A stretch of 64,000 bases of DNA from Methylobacter sp. (GTDB taxonomy: Bacteria > Pseudomonadota > Gammaproteobacteria > Methylococcales > Methylomonadaceae), in assembly GCA_026399025.1 (NCBI GenBank), contig JAPLRU010000066.1:40663-104662 (forward strand). Direction: 5' to 3'. Each line of letters starts with the position of its first letter. Within the stretch, counting starts at the first letter, position 1. Below the pieces are notes generated by a model that saw nothing but the letters and a program-made list of their open reading frames with translations, was not told where the DNA came from and ran no database searches. A program made the position numbers and the translations under genes. This document shows, piece by piece, positions 9,544 through 15,827 of this stretch.

Positions 9544-9932
9544 GGGGGCGACATGGCTTCGACGTGGGTAGCAAAACCTTAAGTGCATGCCGAGGACAGT
9601 ACACCTCGTAAAATCTACTGAAACTAAAGTATTCGCAAATGACGAAAACTACTCAATGGCTCTAGCTGCTTAAAACCAGCACCATTCCTTTGACCATCTG
9701 TGCTTATGCGGGTGGAGTCTTAAGTACTTCGGTATGAGGGACGCTCAGAGGTCATCTACATAAGATCGCGCTGAAATCTGTCCGGTGTGGATGCGCTAAA
9801 ACCTTACGGAATCGCTGGTGATTTTCTTGGCCCGACGGGTAGTCACTAGCTAAATCAAAAGAGCGGGATAAGCATGTAGACCTTGTGGCGGAGTACTTGC
9901 GGACGCGGGTTCAATCCCCGCCGCCTCCACCA
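9544..9932 (+). ncRNA. ssrA: Transfer-messenger RNA (tmRNA)
   Basis: One-piece tmRNA of 389 nt. The 5' end GGGGGCGACATGGCTTCGACG and the 3' end CGCCTCCACCA pair as a 7-bp acceptor stem (one G-U), with a T-arm GCGGGTTCAATCCCCGC and an encoded CCA. The tag reading frame resumes at GCA 9635-9637 and stops at TAA 9671-9673, giving the 12-residue peptide ANDENYSMALAA, whose last residues LAA are the expected proteolysis signal. tmRNA rescues stalled ribosomes. Its 3' end is a classic integration site for genomic islands, and an accessory region starts right after it. Confidence 0.97.
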
Positions 9933-10215
9933 AATAAACTACTGAATTATAAAAGAAATACAAGTTTATAATTTAGCAAGTGGCGATAAATTGGCGGTTT
10001 GTGATTTCATAAATCGCCGATTCTCTTCAATCAGCGCCAATTCAAAACAAATATTTAATCGATAAATACGCAGCACTCCTGCGGCATTAGCTATAAATTC
10101 CAGTAGCAACCTAAATTACAATTACATTTTTTCATGCAAAAAACGCGCGGGTGAGGAGGAGTGCCCGAGGCCTCGTTGGATGAGGTTTGGCGGAATGGCT
10201 GAGTATTGGGTTGGA
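9933..10215. other. Intergenic segment after ssrA
   Basis: No convincing gene is seen. A GGCGAT/ATCGCC-bounded segment at about 9981-10018 could fold and may end the ssrA transcript. No integrase gene and no direct repeat of the ssrA 3' end were recognised here. Confidence 0.45.
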
Positions 10216-10250
10216 CACAAAAAAGCCGGGGCTTGCCCGGCTTTTTTGTG
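10216..10250. terminator. Bidirectional intrinsic terminator
   Basis: A perfect 15-bp inverted repeat, CACAAAAAAGCCGGG (10216-10230) and its reverse complement (10236-10250), with a 5-base loop and A/T runs on both sides. It can terminate the minus-strand BRO operon that ends at 10282. Confidence 0.9.
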
Positions 10251-10281
10251 GGTGACGGATTGGCGCCCGGATGGGGACGGG

Positions 10282-10431
10282 TTAGTTCAGGGTTGCGGCC
10301 ACATCTTGGATAAGGATGTGGAGTAGACAGTAGATTTGGATTGGCGTGATGGTCTCTTGCTCTACTGTGGCGCTGATGCCTTGGGCGGCTCCGTTTAAGG
10401 CGTGGATGAGTTGTTCTTGTTGTTCTGTCAT
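10282..10431 (-). CDS. Small hypothetical protein downstream of the BRO gene
   Basis: A 49-aa ORF beginning MTEQQEQLIHALNG and ending VAATLN. A GGAG lies 6 bases before the ATG and the gene starts only 13 bases after the BRO-N gene stop, followed at once by a strong terminator, so it looks like a real last gene of a two-gene operon. The sequence is mildly amphipathic with a hydrophobic IYCLLHILI core. No family is recognised. Similar tiny ORFs are common in phage-like modules. Confidence 0.55.
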   Translation of the reverse strand: MTEQQEQLIHALNGAAQGISATVEQETITPIQIYCLLHILIQDVAATLN

Positions 10432-10444
10432 CGCCCGCTCCCTG

Positions 10445-10990
10445 TTAGTTTGTGTTAGGGGTGTCGAACAGGTCGACTTGGTCGTGGTTCAGTGCTATCC
10501 ATTCCGTTGGCGGGATGGGCTGGTTTACTCTGTTGCAGAGTCGGCGCAACCGGTCTTGTAGTAATTTTCTTCTGAAAGCATTGGAATTATTTACGATTTG
10601 TAAGGATATGCTTTCAAGCTGCTTTGATACACTGATTTGGTCTTTGATGCTGATGGCGCCGAAGAAGCCGGTCTTGCGGATCTCGGGCAGCACGGTTTCG
10701 GAAACCCAATTGGCGAAGGCTTTGGCTTTGGGTTTATTGGAGCGAAAGATCAGGTGATAAAGACCCGCTTCGTTGATGGAATGGGCGTTTTTTTCGTCTT
10801 TTATAGCGATGAGCTTTGTCGCCGTAAACCGGTTTTCCGGCATGTTATCGAGAGTATGACTTGACCATGTAATGTCGAGTGCAGTGCAAACATCTTTAGC
10901 GCAGAACCCGATTTTGCTGTGTTCATCGGTGGCGGTGCGGATGTCCAGCTCGGCGAACCGGAACGGATTGGCTAAGGTTTTTAAATCCAT
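10445..10990 (-). CDS. BRO-N domain (phage antirepressor-like) protein
   Basis: 181 aa. The first about 115 residues are a BRO-N domain: NPFRFAELDIRT, FCAKDVCTALDI, NEAGLYHLIFRSNKPKAKAFANWV and the closing VLPEIRKTGFFGAI. BRO-N proteins bind DNA and are carried by phages, viruses and integrated elements, often as antirepressors. The C-terminal 65 residues are helical and end in DLFDTPNTN. A strong GGGAGGTG precedes the ATG by 5 bases. It supports a mobile origin for the region downstream of ssrA. Confidence 0.88.
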   Translation of the reverse strand: MDLKTLANPFRFAELDIRTATDEHSKIGFCAKDVCTALDITWSSHTLDNMPENRFTATKLIAIKDEKNAHSINEAGLYHLIFRSNKPKAKAFANWVSETVLPEIRKTGFFGAISIKDQISVSKQLESISLQIVNNSNAFRRKLLQDRLRRLCNRVNQPIPPTEWIALNHDQVDLFDTPNTN

Positions 10991-10991
10991 G

Positions 10992-11135
10992 TTACACCTC
11001 CCGAGTTAAAGCCGGTGGCAACAGCTGGGCACACAACACACACTTAATGTGTTGATAGCGGATTTGAAACAGACGGGTAGGGATTTGGTAGCGTAGCGGC
11101 GCATTGGCGACTAGCTAGGTTAGTAGCTTGTTCAT
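10992..11135 (-). pseudogene. Possible small ORF interrupted by an amber codon
   Basis: An ATG at 11135 follows a GAGGAG Shine-Dalgarno. The frame reads MNKLLT, then TAG (11115-11117), then 40 open codons ending at a TAA (10992-10994) two bases before the BRO-N ATG. The spacing (start just after the stop of the Ash-like ORF, end just before BRO-N) is that of a true operon member, so this may be a small gene broken at codon 7. No family is recognised, and the open stretch could also be chance. Confidence 0.35.
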
Positions 11136-11138
11136 GGG

Positions 11139-11324
11139 TTACTCCTCTGTGATTAAAGAGACCGCCACTGAAGTGCGAAAATCGGGTGGCGGACTGACCT
11201 GGGTTCGCACTACCGCCACCGAGAGCGGCCCGCCCGAAGGCGGCCCAAGCCAGCCCACCATAATGATGACGTTACCGAAACGGATCTCGGGAACACAAAA
11301 ACGATAGGCAAAAAAATAGCGCAT
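11139..11324 (-). CDS. Ash-like / phage-satellite small protein ORF
   Basis: A 61-aa ORF whose core FCVPEIRFGNVIIMVGWLG followed by GPLSVAVVRTQ recalls the Ash-family small proteins of P4-like satellites and prophages, in which a VxMVGxxGxPxxxPVS pattern is conserved. The frame stays open upstream of the chosen ATG and no Shine-Dalgarno is visible, so the real start may lie further upstream or be non-standard. It is encoded upstream of BRO-N on the same strand. Assignment rests on motif memory only. Confidence 0.4.
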   Translation of the reverse strand: MRYFFAYRFCVPEIRFGNVIIMVGWLGPPSGGPLSVAVVRTQVSPPPDFRTSVAVSLITEE

Positions 11325-11439
11325 TCGATGCGCTGGTATCTTGGTAATTAAGCGGGGTGCAAATCCCGACTCTCGTTTTTTGCGAGAGCGTGATTAGGTC
11401 AGTTCTTAATTTTTTATTTGTCAAGCGAGGTGTGTGAAA
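11325..11439. promoter_or_regulatory. Control region between Ash-like ORF and SIR2 gene
   Basis: This divergent spacer holds a CTCTCG/CGAGAG hairpin around a T-run (about 11372-11391) and a GGGG-TGCAAAT-CCC hairpin just before it. It ends in a GAGG (11427-11430) 9 bases before the SIR2 ATG. In P4-like elements structured RNAs occupy this position relative to ash; whether that holds here is speculative. Confidence 0.35.
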
Positions 11440-12642
11440 ATGAAGGGGAGCATAAATAAAAGGGCAGTTATTTTGTTTGGCGCAGGTGCCTCGATAGAAT
11501 ATAACGCACCATCCACCAGTGGGCTGACTGACGTTATAGAACAGAAAGTGATGGCTGATGAGTGGATGAAGTCGTCCGGAGGAGATAAGGCCTTCTCTAA
11601 GATCAAGGATGGTCTGAAAAATTACCTTAAGCATCCCGGTATAGTCCAGTTTGAGCAGATTTACCACTGCGTCCATGAGTTGATTTATTCATTTGAACCG
11701 ACATCAGGTGCGTTCGATGAGTTTCGCCCTTTGCTTTATCCCTTTTTTACCAATAACACCGGCCTTGATGAGTGTTCCTTACGATCACTGGCAAAGAAAA
11801 TGGTGGAAGTGATCTTTGCCGAAGTTTCTGCCTGTTGTAATGGAAGTCCAATTAGCTTGGACCCTCTCACAAGTTTTATCAAAACATTACAGGATCAATA
11901 CATCACACGCATCTACACGACAAATTATGATGACTTTCCTCTACAAGCCGTTGCCGATATGTACACTGGCTTTGATTCAACACTGAAGCCTGGCTCTAAA
12001 CGATTCGATGTCGATCAGTTTTGGAACAAGGAAGATTTAAACTCTATCTTTCATTTGCACGGCTCAGTCCATATGGGATTTCCACACCCAATTCCGCCTG
12101 AAGGAGATATAGGTGAGTTGTACTGGTTCGATGATCGAGCTGAAGCACTGCAACACTGTTCATTTTCAGGCTCCGACATCCGGCGCATGGACGGTAGTTC
12201 TTACCTACGTACCGCAGTTATCACTGGGCTAGATAAACTTTCCCGCATCCAACAACGTCCATTATCGCATTTCTATTCGGCAATGGCGCGAGACATAATG
12301 CAAGCGGATGTCATCTTCGTTATCGGTTCAGGCTTGGGTGACCTGCATTTGAACACATGGCTAAAAGAATCGCGGCTACGCAAACCTGCTACACCGCTAT
12401 TATTTGTCGACTGGTGGGAAGATGGTTTCTTAGAGACTGTGGAGTTCGATTTTGATCGCAAAGAAATCGAGATGCTTCATGCGCTTAGAATTCTGATTGG
12501 CTCCCATTATCCTAGCATCAAATACGGTTCGGGCTGGACAGTATCAAATGATCAATCAGCGGCGGTGTGGGACAAGGGATTTCAGAGTTTTCTAAACACT
12601 CCTGCTGAACTTCAGGATGTCATGAAACAACTTAAGCTGTAA
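11440..12642 (+). CDS. SIR2-like domain protein, probable anti-phage/NAD-consuming protein
   Basis: About 400 aa. SIR2 hallmarks are visible: VILFGAGAS near the N-terminus (NAD loop), TRIYTTNYDDFPLQA mid-protein, FHLHGSVHMG (conserved His) and VIGSGLGDLHLNTWL near the C-terminus. This is the SIR2_2 type found in bacterial defence proteins, in which the domain depletes NAD on infection. ATG 11440 was preferred over GTG 11434 because GAGG lies 9 bases before the ATG. There is no TIR, STAND or TPR extension, so it is a short stand-alone type. The stop codon lies inside a repeat unit. Defence role is inferred from family and context. Confidence 0.8.
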   Translation: MKGSINKRAVILFGAGASIEYNAPSTSGLTDVIEQKVMADEWMKSSGGDKAFSKIKDGLKNYLKHPGIVQFEQIYHCVHELIYSFEPTSGAFDEFRPLLYPFFTNNTGLDECSLRSLAKKMVEVIFAEVSACCNGSPISLDPLTSFIKTLQDQYITRIYTTNYDDFPLQAVADMYTGFDSTLKPGSKRFDVDQFWNKEDLNSIFHLHGSVHMGFPHPIPPEGDIGELYWFDDRAEALQHCSFSGSDIRRMDGSSYLRTAVITGLDKLSRIQQRPLSHFYSAMARDIMQADVIFVIGSGLGDLHLNTWLKESRLRKPATPLLFVDWWEDGFLETVEFDFDRKEIEMLHALRILIGSHYPSIKYGSGWTVSNDQSAAVWDKGFQSFLNTPAELQDVMKQLKL

Positions 12643-12674
12643 GGTGGATTCGCCGCAAGGCAATCCGCCCCGAC
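12634..12674 (+). repeat. Island repeat copy A (downstream of SIR2 gene)
   Basis: Begins AAGCTGTAAGGTGGATTCGC and continues through CAAGGCAATCCGCC. It is partly palindromic (GGATT/AATCC), carries the SIR2 stop codon, and matches copy B at 13826-13870 at about 32 of 36 positions. A second degraded palindrome (GGTAGGCTGGGT...ACCCAG) follows to about 12722. Confidence 0.65.
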
Positions 12675-12882
12675 CTCGGTCGGCTGTAGCGCGGTAGGCT
12701 GGGTAGAGCATCGCGAAACCCAGATTTGATGCTAATAAGGCGCACCGACATGACAGATGCGCCTCATTCGTCGTCAGTAACCTATTGCGCATCGTATCGT
12801 GGTCGATAGCCGAATCGCCCATAAGCCAGCGTAGATCAGCCGTATAGAATTGTATATTTTTTCAAATATAAGGATGTCCAAA

Positions 12883-13635
12883 ATGTCATATGTTCTTTTT
12901 AAGATGTGGCAACCATTTAGAGAACATCTAATTGCCCGCCATAATTTTTTTATGGAGCAGGCTCAAAAACGGTTACTCTCACAATTTATGAATATAGGGG
13001 CTGAAGCCGATGAGTATGGTAATAACTGGCTGAATGAGCAAGGCCATTACTTTGATCCTGACAGGCATGATCCCGATAGCTTCCTTGAACAGGCATATGA
13101 TGAAAGCATGGGGTTTTATTCATTGCTTGCTGATATGCAAACTAATACCCGCCTAAGTGTAGTAGCAGGCATGTTTCATGAGTGGGATAAACAATTAAGA
13201 GATTGGACTCTAAGAGAAATAAACCATTGGCACCATGGTGATGCCGTCAAAAAGACCGTTTGGAAAGCTAACTTTTCTGAGATCATTGAATTATTTGAAA
13301 GCTTTGGCTGGCCAATAAAACAAAAAAATTATTATAAAGCTATCGATAAATGTAGATTGGTGGTCAATGTTTACAAACATGGATCTGGCAATGCCTTTGA
13401 TTCTATTAAGCGAGAATATCCTGAGTTCATAAGTCTTTATGCAGATCTCGATCCTCTTTTTTTAGAAATGGCTAGCTATACTGATTTGAAAATTGAAGAT
13501 AATCATATACTCGAGTTTTCAAATGCAATCGTAGAATTCTGGAATGATGTGCCGGAGACTATCTGCAATAAGGATACATATGATTTGCCGGCATTGTTTG
13601 TGAAAGCGTTTGAAAAAGACCGGCGTGGGCTGTAG
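12883..13635 (+). CDS. Hypothetical protein, possible HEPN-like fold
   Basis: About 250 aa, largely alpha-helical, no signal peptide or membrane segments. The stretch KCRLVVNVYKHGSGNAF near residue 165 resembles the R-(N)-x-H motif region of HEPN-type RNases or abortive-infection proteins, but R to H is seven residues apart rather than the usual four to six, so the link is weak. The start was set at ATG 12883 because AGG lies 9 bases upstream; an in-frame ATG sits at 12874. It follows the SIR2 gene by about 240 bases with a repeat between. An A/T-rich composition sets it apart from the C1 genes. Function unknown. Confidence 0.6.
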   Translation: MSYVLFKMWQPFREHLIARHNFFMEQAQKRLLSQFMNIGAEADEYGNNWLNEQGHYFDPDRHDPDSFLEQAYDESMGFYSLLADMQTNTRLSVVAGMFHEWDKQLRDWTLREINHWHHGDAVKKTVWKANFSEIIELFESFGWPIKQKNYYKAIDKCRLVVNVYKHGSGNAFDSIKREYPEFISLYADLDPLFLEMASYTDLKIEDNHILEFSNAIVEFWNDVPETICNKDTYDLPALFVKAFEKDRRGL

Positions 13636-13644
13636 GTTAGTATC

Positions 13645-13669
13645 GTCGGGCAATGCTTTTCTGCCCGAC
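13645..13669. repeat. GTCGGGCA palindrome 1
   Basis: GTCGGGCA (13645-13652) and TGCCCGAC (13662-13669) form a perfect 8-bp stem. A degraded copy lies at about 13720-13737 and a third at 13763-13789. Confidence 0.6.
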
Positions 13670-13762
13670 ATTACCGCCTTTTTCAATATTTTCCGATTTA
13701 ACATGCCGGAAGGCACCGTGATCGGGCAATCCTATTCTACCTGACATTATCGTGCATCAAAT

Positions 13763-13797
13763 GTCGGGCACGAACGGCATGTGCCCGACCTTTTTTT
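13763..13797 (+). terminator. Intrinsic terminator built from a GTCGGGCA palindrome
   Basis: GTCGGGCA (13763-13770) pairs with TGCCCGAC (13782-13789), and a CTTTTTTT tract follows. It can terminate the transcript of the hypothetical gene ending at 13635. Confidence 0.75.
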
Positions 13798-13825
13798 GTA
13801 CTCATTGCTGTGTTTTATGTGAATA

Positions 13826-13870
13826 AAGCTGTAAGGCGGATTCGCCGCTAGGTAATCCTCCACACTGCGA
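13826..13870 (+). repeat. Island repeat copy B
   Basis: AAGCTGTAAGGCGGATTCGC followed by CGCTAGGTAATCCTCC, nearly identical to copy A at 12634. A further palindromic fragment, GCGGTTTGCTACGCGACACC, lies at about 13901-13920. Confidence 0.65.
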
Positions 13871-13931
13871 CAGACTGTCATCGGCATTGCGCATATGAGG
13901 CGGTTTGCTACGCGACACCGCTCTACGGGGC

Positions 13932-13964
13932 TTGATGCACTAAATAATTGCATATACAATTATT
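13932..13964 (+). promoter_or_regulatory. brnTA promoter with overlapping operator palindrome
   Basis: TTGATG (13932-13937), 17 bases, then TACAAT (13955-13960). A 22-bp palindrome with perfect 8-base arms AATAATTG (13943-13950) and CAATTATT (13957-13964) overlaps the -10, an ideal site for autorepression by the BrnA antitoxin. The predicted transcription start (about 13967) falls at the ATG (13968), implying a leaderless mRNA. Confidence 0.7.
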
Positions 13965-13967
13965 TCC

Positions 13968-14267
13968 ATGAAAAAGAAACTCACCTGGGACGAAACCAAA
14001 CGGCAAGCCAACCTGCAAAAGCATGGATTGGACTTTGCCGATGCAGGGGAAGTGCTCAACTCGCGTTATCGTTTGGATTTAATGGTCGAGAGAAATGGTG
14101 AACAGCGCTTCCAGTCTTTTTCGTATGTGATGAATCGGCTGGCGGTTTTATCCTTGGTTCATTTGGATCGCAACAATACGGTGCGGGTCGTCAGCTTTCG
14201 GCCTGCAAGCCAATTAGAATCGGAGATGTATTATGAGTGGCTCGAAAACAACGGCAATGAGTCGTGA
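13968..14267 (+). CDS. brnT: BrnT family toxin
   Basis: 99 aa. BrnT (COG2929) hallmarks are present: TWDETKRQANLQKHGLDFADA at the N-terminus, then a beta-strand core and SFRPAS before the C-terminal helix. BrnT is a RelE-fold ribonuclease toxin whose expression is held down by BrnA. The gene overlaps the antitoxin gene by 35 bases (14233-14267). No Shine-Dalgarno is visible in front of the ATG, which fits the leaderless start predicted from the promoter. Confidence 0.9.
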   Translation: MKKKLTWDETKRQANLQKHGLDFADAGEVLNSRYRLDLMVERNGEQRFQSFSYVMNRLAVLSLVHLDRNNTVRVVSFRPASQLESEMYYEWLENNGNES

Positions 14268-14538
14268 GCAAATTCTTGAATCGATGAAAACGCCCCCACC
14301 CGACGGTTATTACGTTTGGGACGGTGTTGATGAAGATGATCGCCCAGCGACCGAGGAAGAATTACGCGCAGGTATTGCGTTAGCGCGAAGCCGTGGGCGT
14401 CCGGCCGGTTCGGATAAAACCCAGATTGCTTTGCGTGTTGACAACAGTGTGTTGGAGGCTTTTCGTGCCACGGGTAAGGGCTGGCAAACACGCATGAACG
14501 AGGCATTGAAAGAATGGCTTAAAGAACATGCTGCTTGA
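14233..14538 (+). CDS. brnA: BrnA family antitoxin
   Basis: 101 aa. The C-terminal half has the BrnA/COG3514 pattern: GRPAGSDKTQIALRVDNSVLEAF followed by GKGWQTRMNEALKEWL, a ribbon-helix-helix DNA-binding motif. BrnA neutralises BrnT and represses the operon. A GGAG about 7-8 bases upstream of ATG 14233 supports the start inside brnT. Toxin-first order is normal for this family. Confidence 0.9.
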   Translation: MSGSKTTAMSREQILESMKTPPPDGYYVWDGVDEDDRPATEEELRAGIALARSRGRPAGSDKTQIALRVDNSVLEAFRATGKGWQTRMNEALKEWLKEHAA

Positions 14539-14543
14539 TTAAC

Positions 14544-14585
14544 GCAGTAAGGAATTCGCCGGTAGGCAATATCCCCCCGGCAGGC
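14544..14585 (+). repeat. Island repeat copy C (diverged)
   Basis: GCAGTAAGGAATTCGCCGGT followed by AGGCAATATCCCCCCGGC. It is a diverged relative of copies A and B and again lies just after a gene (brnA). Confidence 0.5.
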
Positions 14586-14860
14586 TTACAAAACTTAGCC
14601 ACTAAATCCCGGCAATGCCATTTGATCGACACTTTGCCCGATTAACTCAAATTCAAGCATGGACTGTTGGGCGATATTACAGATACGGCGTAAGCGGTCC
14701 ATCAATAACTGACGGCGAAAGGTGTTTTGGTATTGGCCAGCCCGTAGATGCGCTTCGTACCTCAGCGTATCCTACGGTCCTGTCATCGGCGTTGGACTAT
14801 TTGGAGGTTTCGCGTACCCCCCTACGGGATTACAACTTTAATTCTTCTCCCCTCTTATCT
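14586..14860. other. Intergenic remnant between brnA and relE-like toxin
   Basis: No convincing gene. The text includes scrambled repeat fragments (about 14740-14830, CCTACGG-type motifs) typical of decayed dispersed repeats. Confidence 0.45.
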
Positions 14861-14888
14861 TTGACAAGTCTTATATAATACTTATAAT
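14861..14888 (+). promoter_or_regulatory. Consensus promoter of the RelE/Xre module
   Basis: Perfect TTGACA (14861-14866), 16-base spacer, perfect TATAAT (14883-14888). AAGTC (14866-14870) and GACTT (14891-14895) flank the -10 as a possible operator. The predicted start (about 14895) is at the toxin ATG (14896), and no ribosome-binding site precedes it. Confidence 0.75.
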
Positions 14889-14895
14889 TTGACTT

Positions 14896-15153
14896 ATGAA
14901 CACGATCAGCTGGAAACCCAAAGCCCTTAAGCAGCTTGAAAAGATCAAGGAAATCGCCATACGTCAGCGGATTTATACCGAAGCGCAGGTATTGGCTGAT
15001 TTTCCGAATTGCCAGGGCGTTAAAAAGCTGACTAACCATGCCTACAGTTACCGCCTGCGGGTGGGGGATTTCCGGGTGTTTTTCGAGTTCGACGGCGACG
15101 TTCGTATTATTGACATTGAAGAGGTGAAAAAACGCGATGAGCGCACTTACTAA
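14896..15153 (+). CDS. RelE/ParE-superfamily toxin
   Basis: 85 aa. The RelE/StbE pattern is clear: WKPKALKQLEKI at the N-terminus, then VKKLTNHAYSYRLRVGDFRVFFEFDGDVRIIDIEEVKKRDERTY. The YRLRVGDFRVFF strand pair and the C-terminal RDERTY are typical. RelE-type toxins cleave mRNA in the ribosomal A site. The gene overlaps the downstream antitoxin by 17 bases. Toxin-first order is as in HigBA-type modules. Confidence 0.9.
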   Translation: MNTISWKPKALKQLEKIKEIAIRQRIYTEAQVLADFPNCQGVKKLTNHAYSYRLRVGDFRVFFEFDGDVRIIDIEEVKKRDERTY

Positions 15154-15469
15154 CTACCAAACCATTCTAGGCGACGACGGCAAACCGGCGTTTGTAGTGC
15201 TGCCTTATGCCGATTTCATTAAACTGCCCGGCGTTGTCCGCCCCGGCATGATTCCGAACGCTGTCGTCGGTAAGCGCGTCATGGATGGGGTCAGTATGCT
15301 GCAAGCTTGGCGTGAATATTTGATGCTGACTCAAACCGACATGGCGGAACGGATGGGCATTAGCCAAGCCGGTTACGCGCAGATTGAGGCCGCCAAGCGT
15401 CCACGCAAAGCCACACTGCAAAAAGCCGCCGATGCTTTGGGTATTACGCTGGAGCAGTTGGCCTATTAG
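15137..15469 (+). CDS. Xre-family antitoxin (HTH)
   Basis: 110 aa. The C-terminal half is a Cro/C1-type helix-turn-helix: AWREYLMLTQTDMAERMGIS, QAGYAQIEAAKRPRKATLQKAADAL. The N-terminal half (YQTILGDDGKPAFVVLPYADFIKL) resembles the Phd/antitoxin-like segment found in such proteins and probably binds the toxin. It overlaps the toxin gene and probably autoregulates the promoter at 14861-14888. Confidence 0.88.
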   Translation: MSALTNYQTILGDDGKPAFVVLPYADFIKLPGVVRPGMIPNAVVGKRVMDGVSMLQAWREYLMLTQTDMAERMGISQAGYAQIEAAKRPRKATLQKAADALGITLEQLAY

Positions 15470-15506
15470 GTGAATCGGCCGGCGGTTTTAACAACAGAGT
15501 CAGACC

Positions 15507-15758
15507 CTGAGGTATCCCCAGAAAATAATATTATAAAACAACAAGCTTTTGATTTTGCGCGCAGTTAATATATACAACATAGCCGGAAAGTCGTCATGCC
15601 GGCAGGGATGCCAACATCCAGTTACAAGGATGTGAAACTTTAAAAGGCAACCCGCTTTTATTAAGCACCTGAAAAGTCACAACGTTACCGTCCATGGCAC
15701 TGGGTTCCGGCATCCCTGCCGGAACGACGAGCTTGGAAAATTCGTGGGGATACCTCAG
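15507..15758. mobile_element. 252-bp MITE with 14-bp terminal inverted repeats and 9-bp target duplication
   Basis: The ends are CTGAGGTATCCCCA (15507-15520) and its exact reverse complement (15745-15758). The flanks AGTCAGACC at 15498-15506 and at 15759-15767 are a perfect 9-bp direct repeat, as left by transposition. There is no ORF inside. A second, nested palindrome (GGCAGGGATGCC at about 15601-15612 against GGCATCCCTGCC at about 15710-15721) occupies the interior. It is non-autonomous and must have been moved by a transposase encoded elsewhere. Confidence 0.85.
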
Positions 15759-15827
15759 AGTCAGACCCCATACCCTTTATTAAATTGGCTGTCGATTTGT
15801 GTGCAGCGTGCCGCTCTCGATGCTGCC

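Noticed and set aside
11340..11375. tRNA-like GGGGTGCAAATCCC hairpin
   Set aside because: Only one arm is present; no complete cloverleaf. Kept only as a possible regulatory hairpin.
12634..14585. Integron gene-cassette array
   Set aside because: The repeats lack attC core sites (GTTRRRY / RYYYAAC) and no integrase gene is visible.
14615..14878. 87-aa plus-strand ORF between brnA and the RelE-type toxin gene
   Set aside because: It lies over decayed repeats and overlaps the toxin promoter; no homology pattern.
9933..15800. attR copy of the ssrA 3' end bounding the island
   Set aside because: No direct repeat of the CCGCCTCCACCA region was found downstream, so island borders cannot be fixed.
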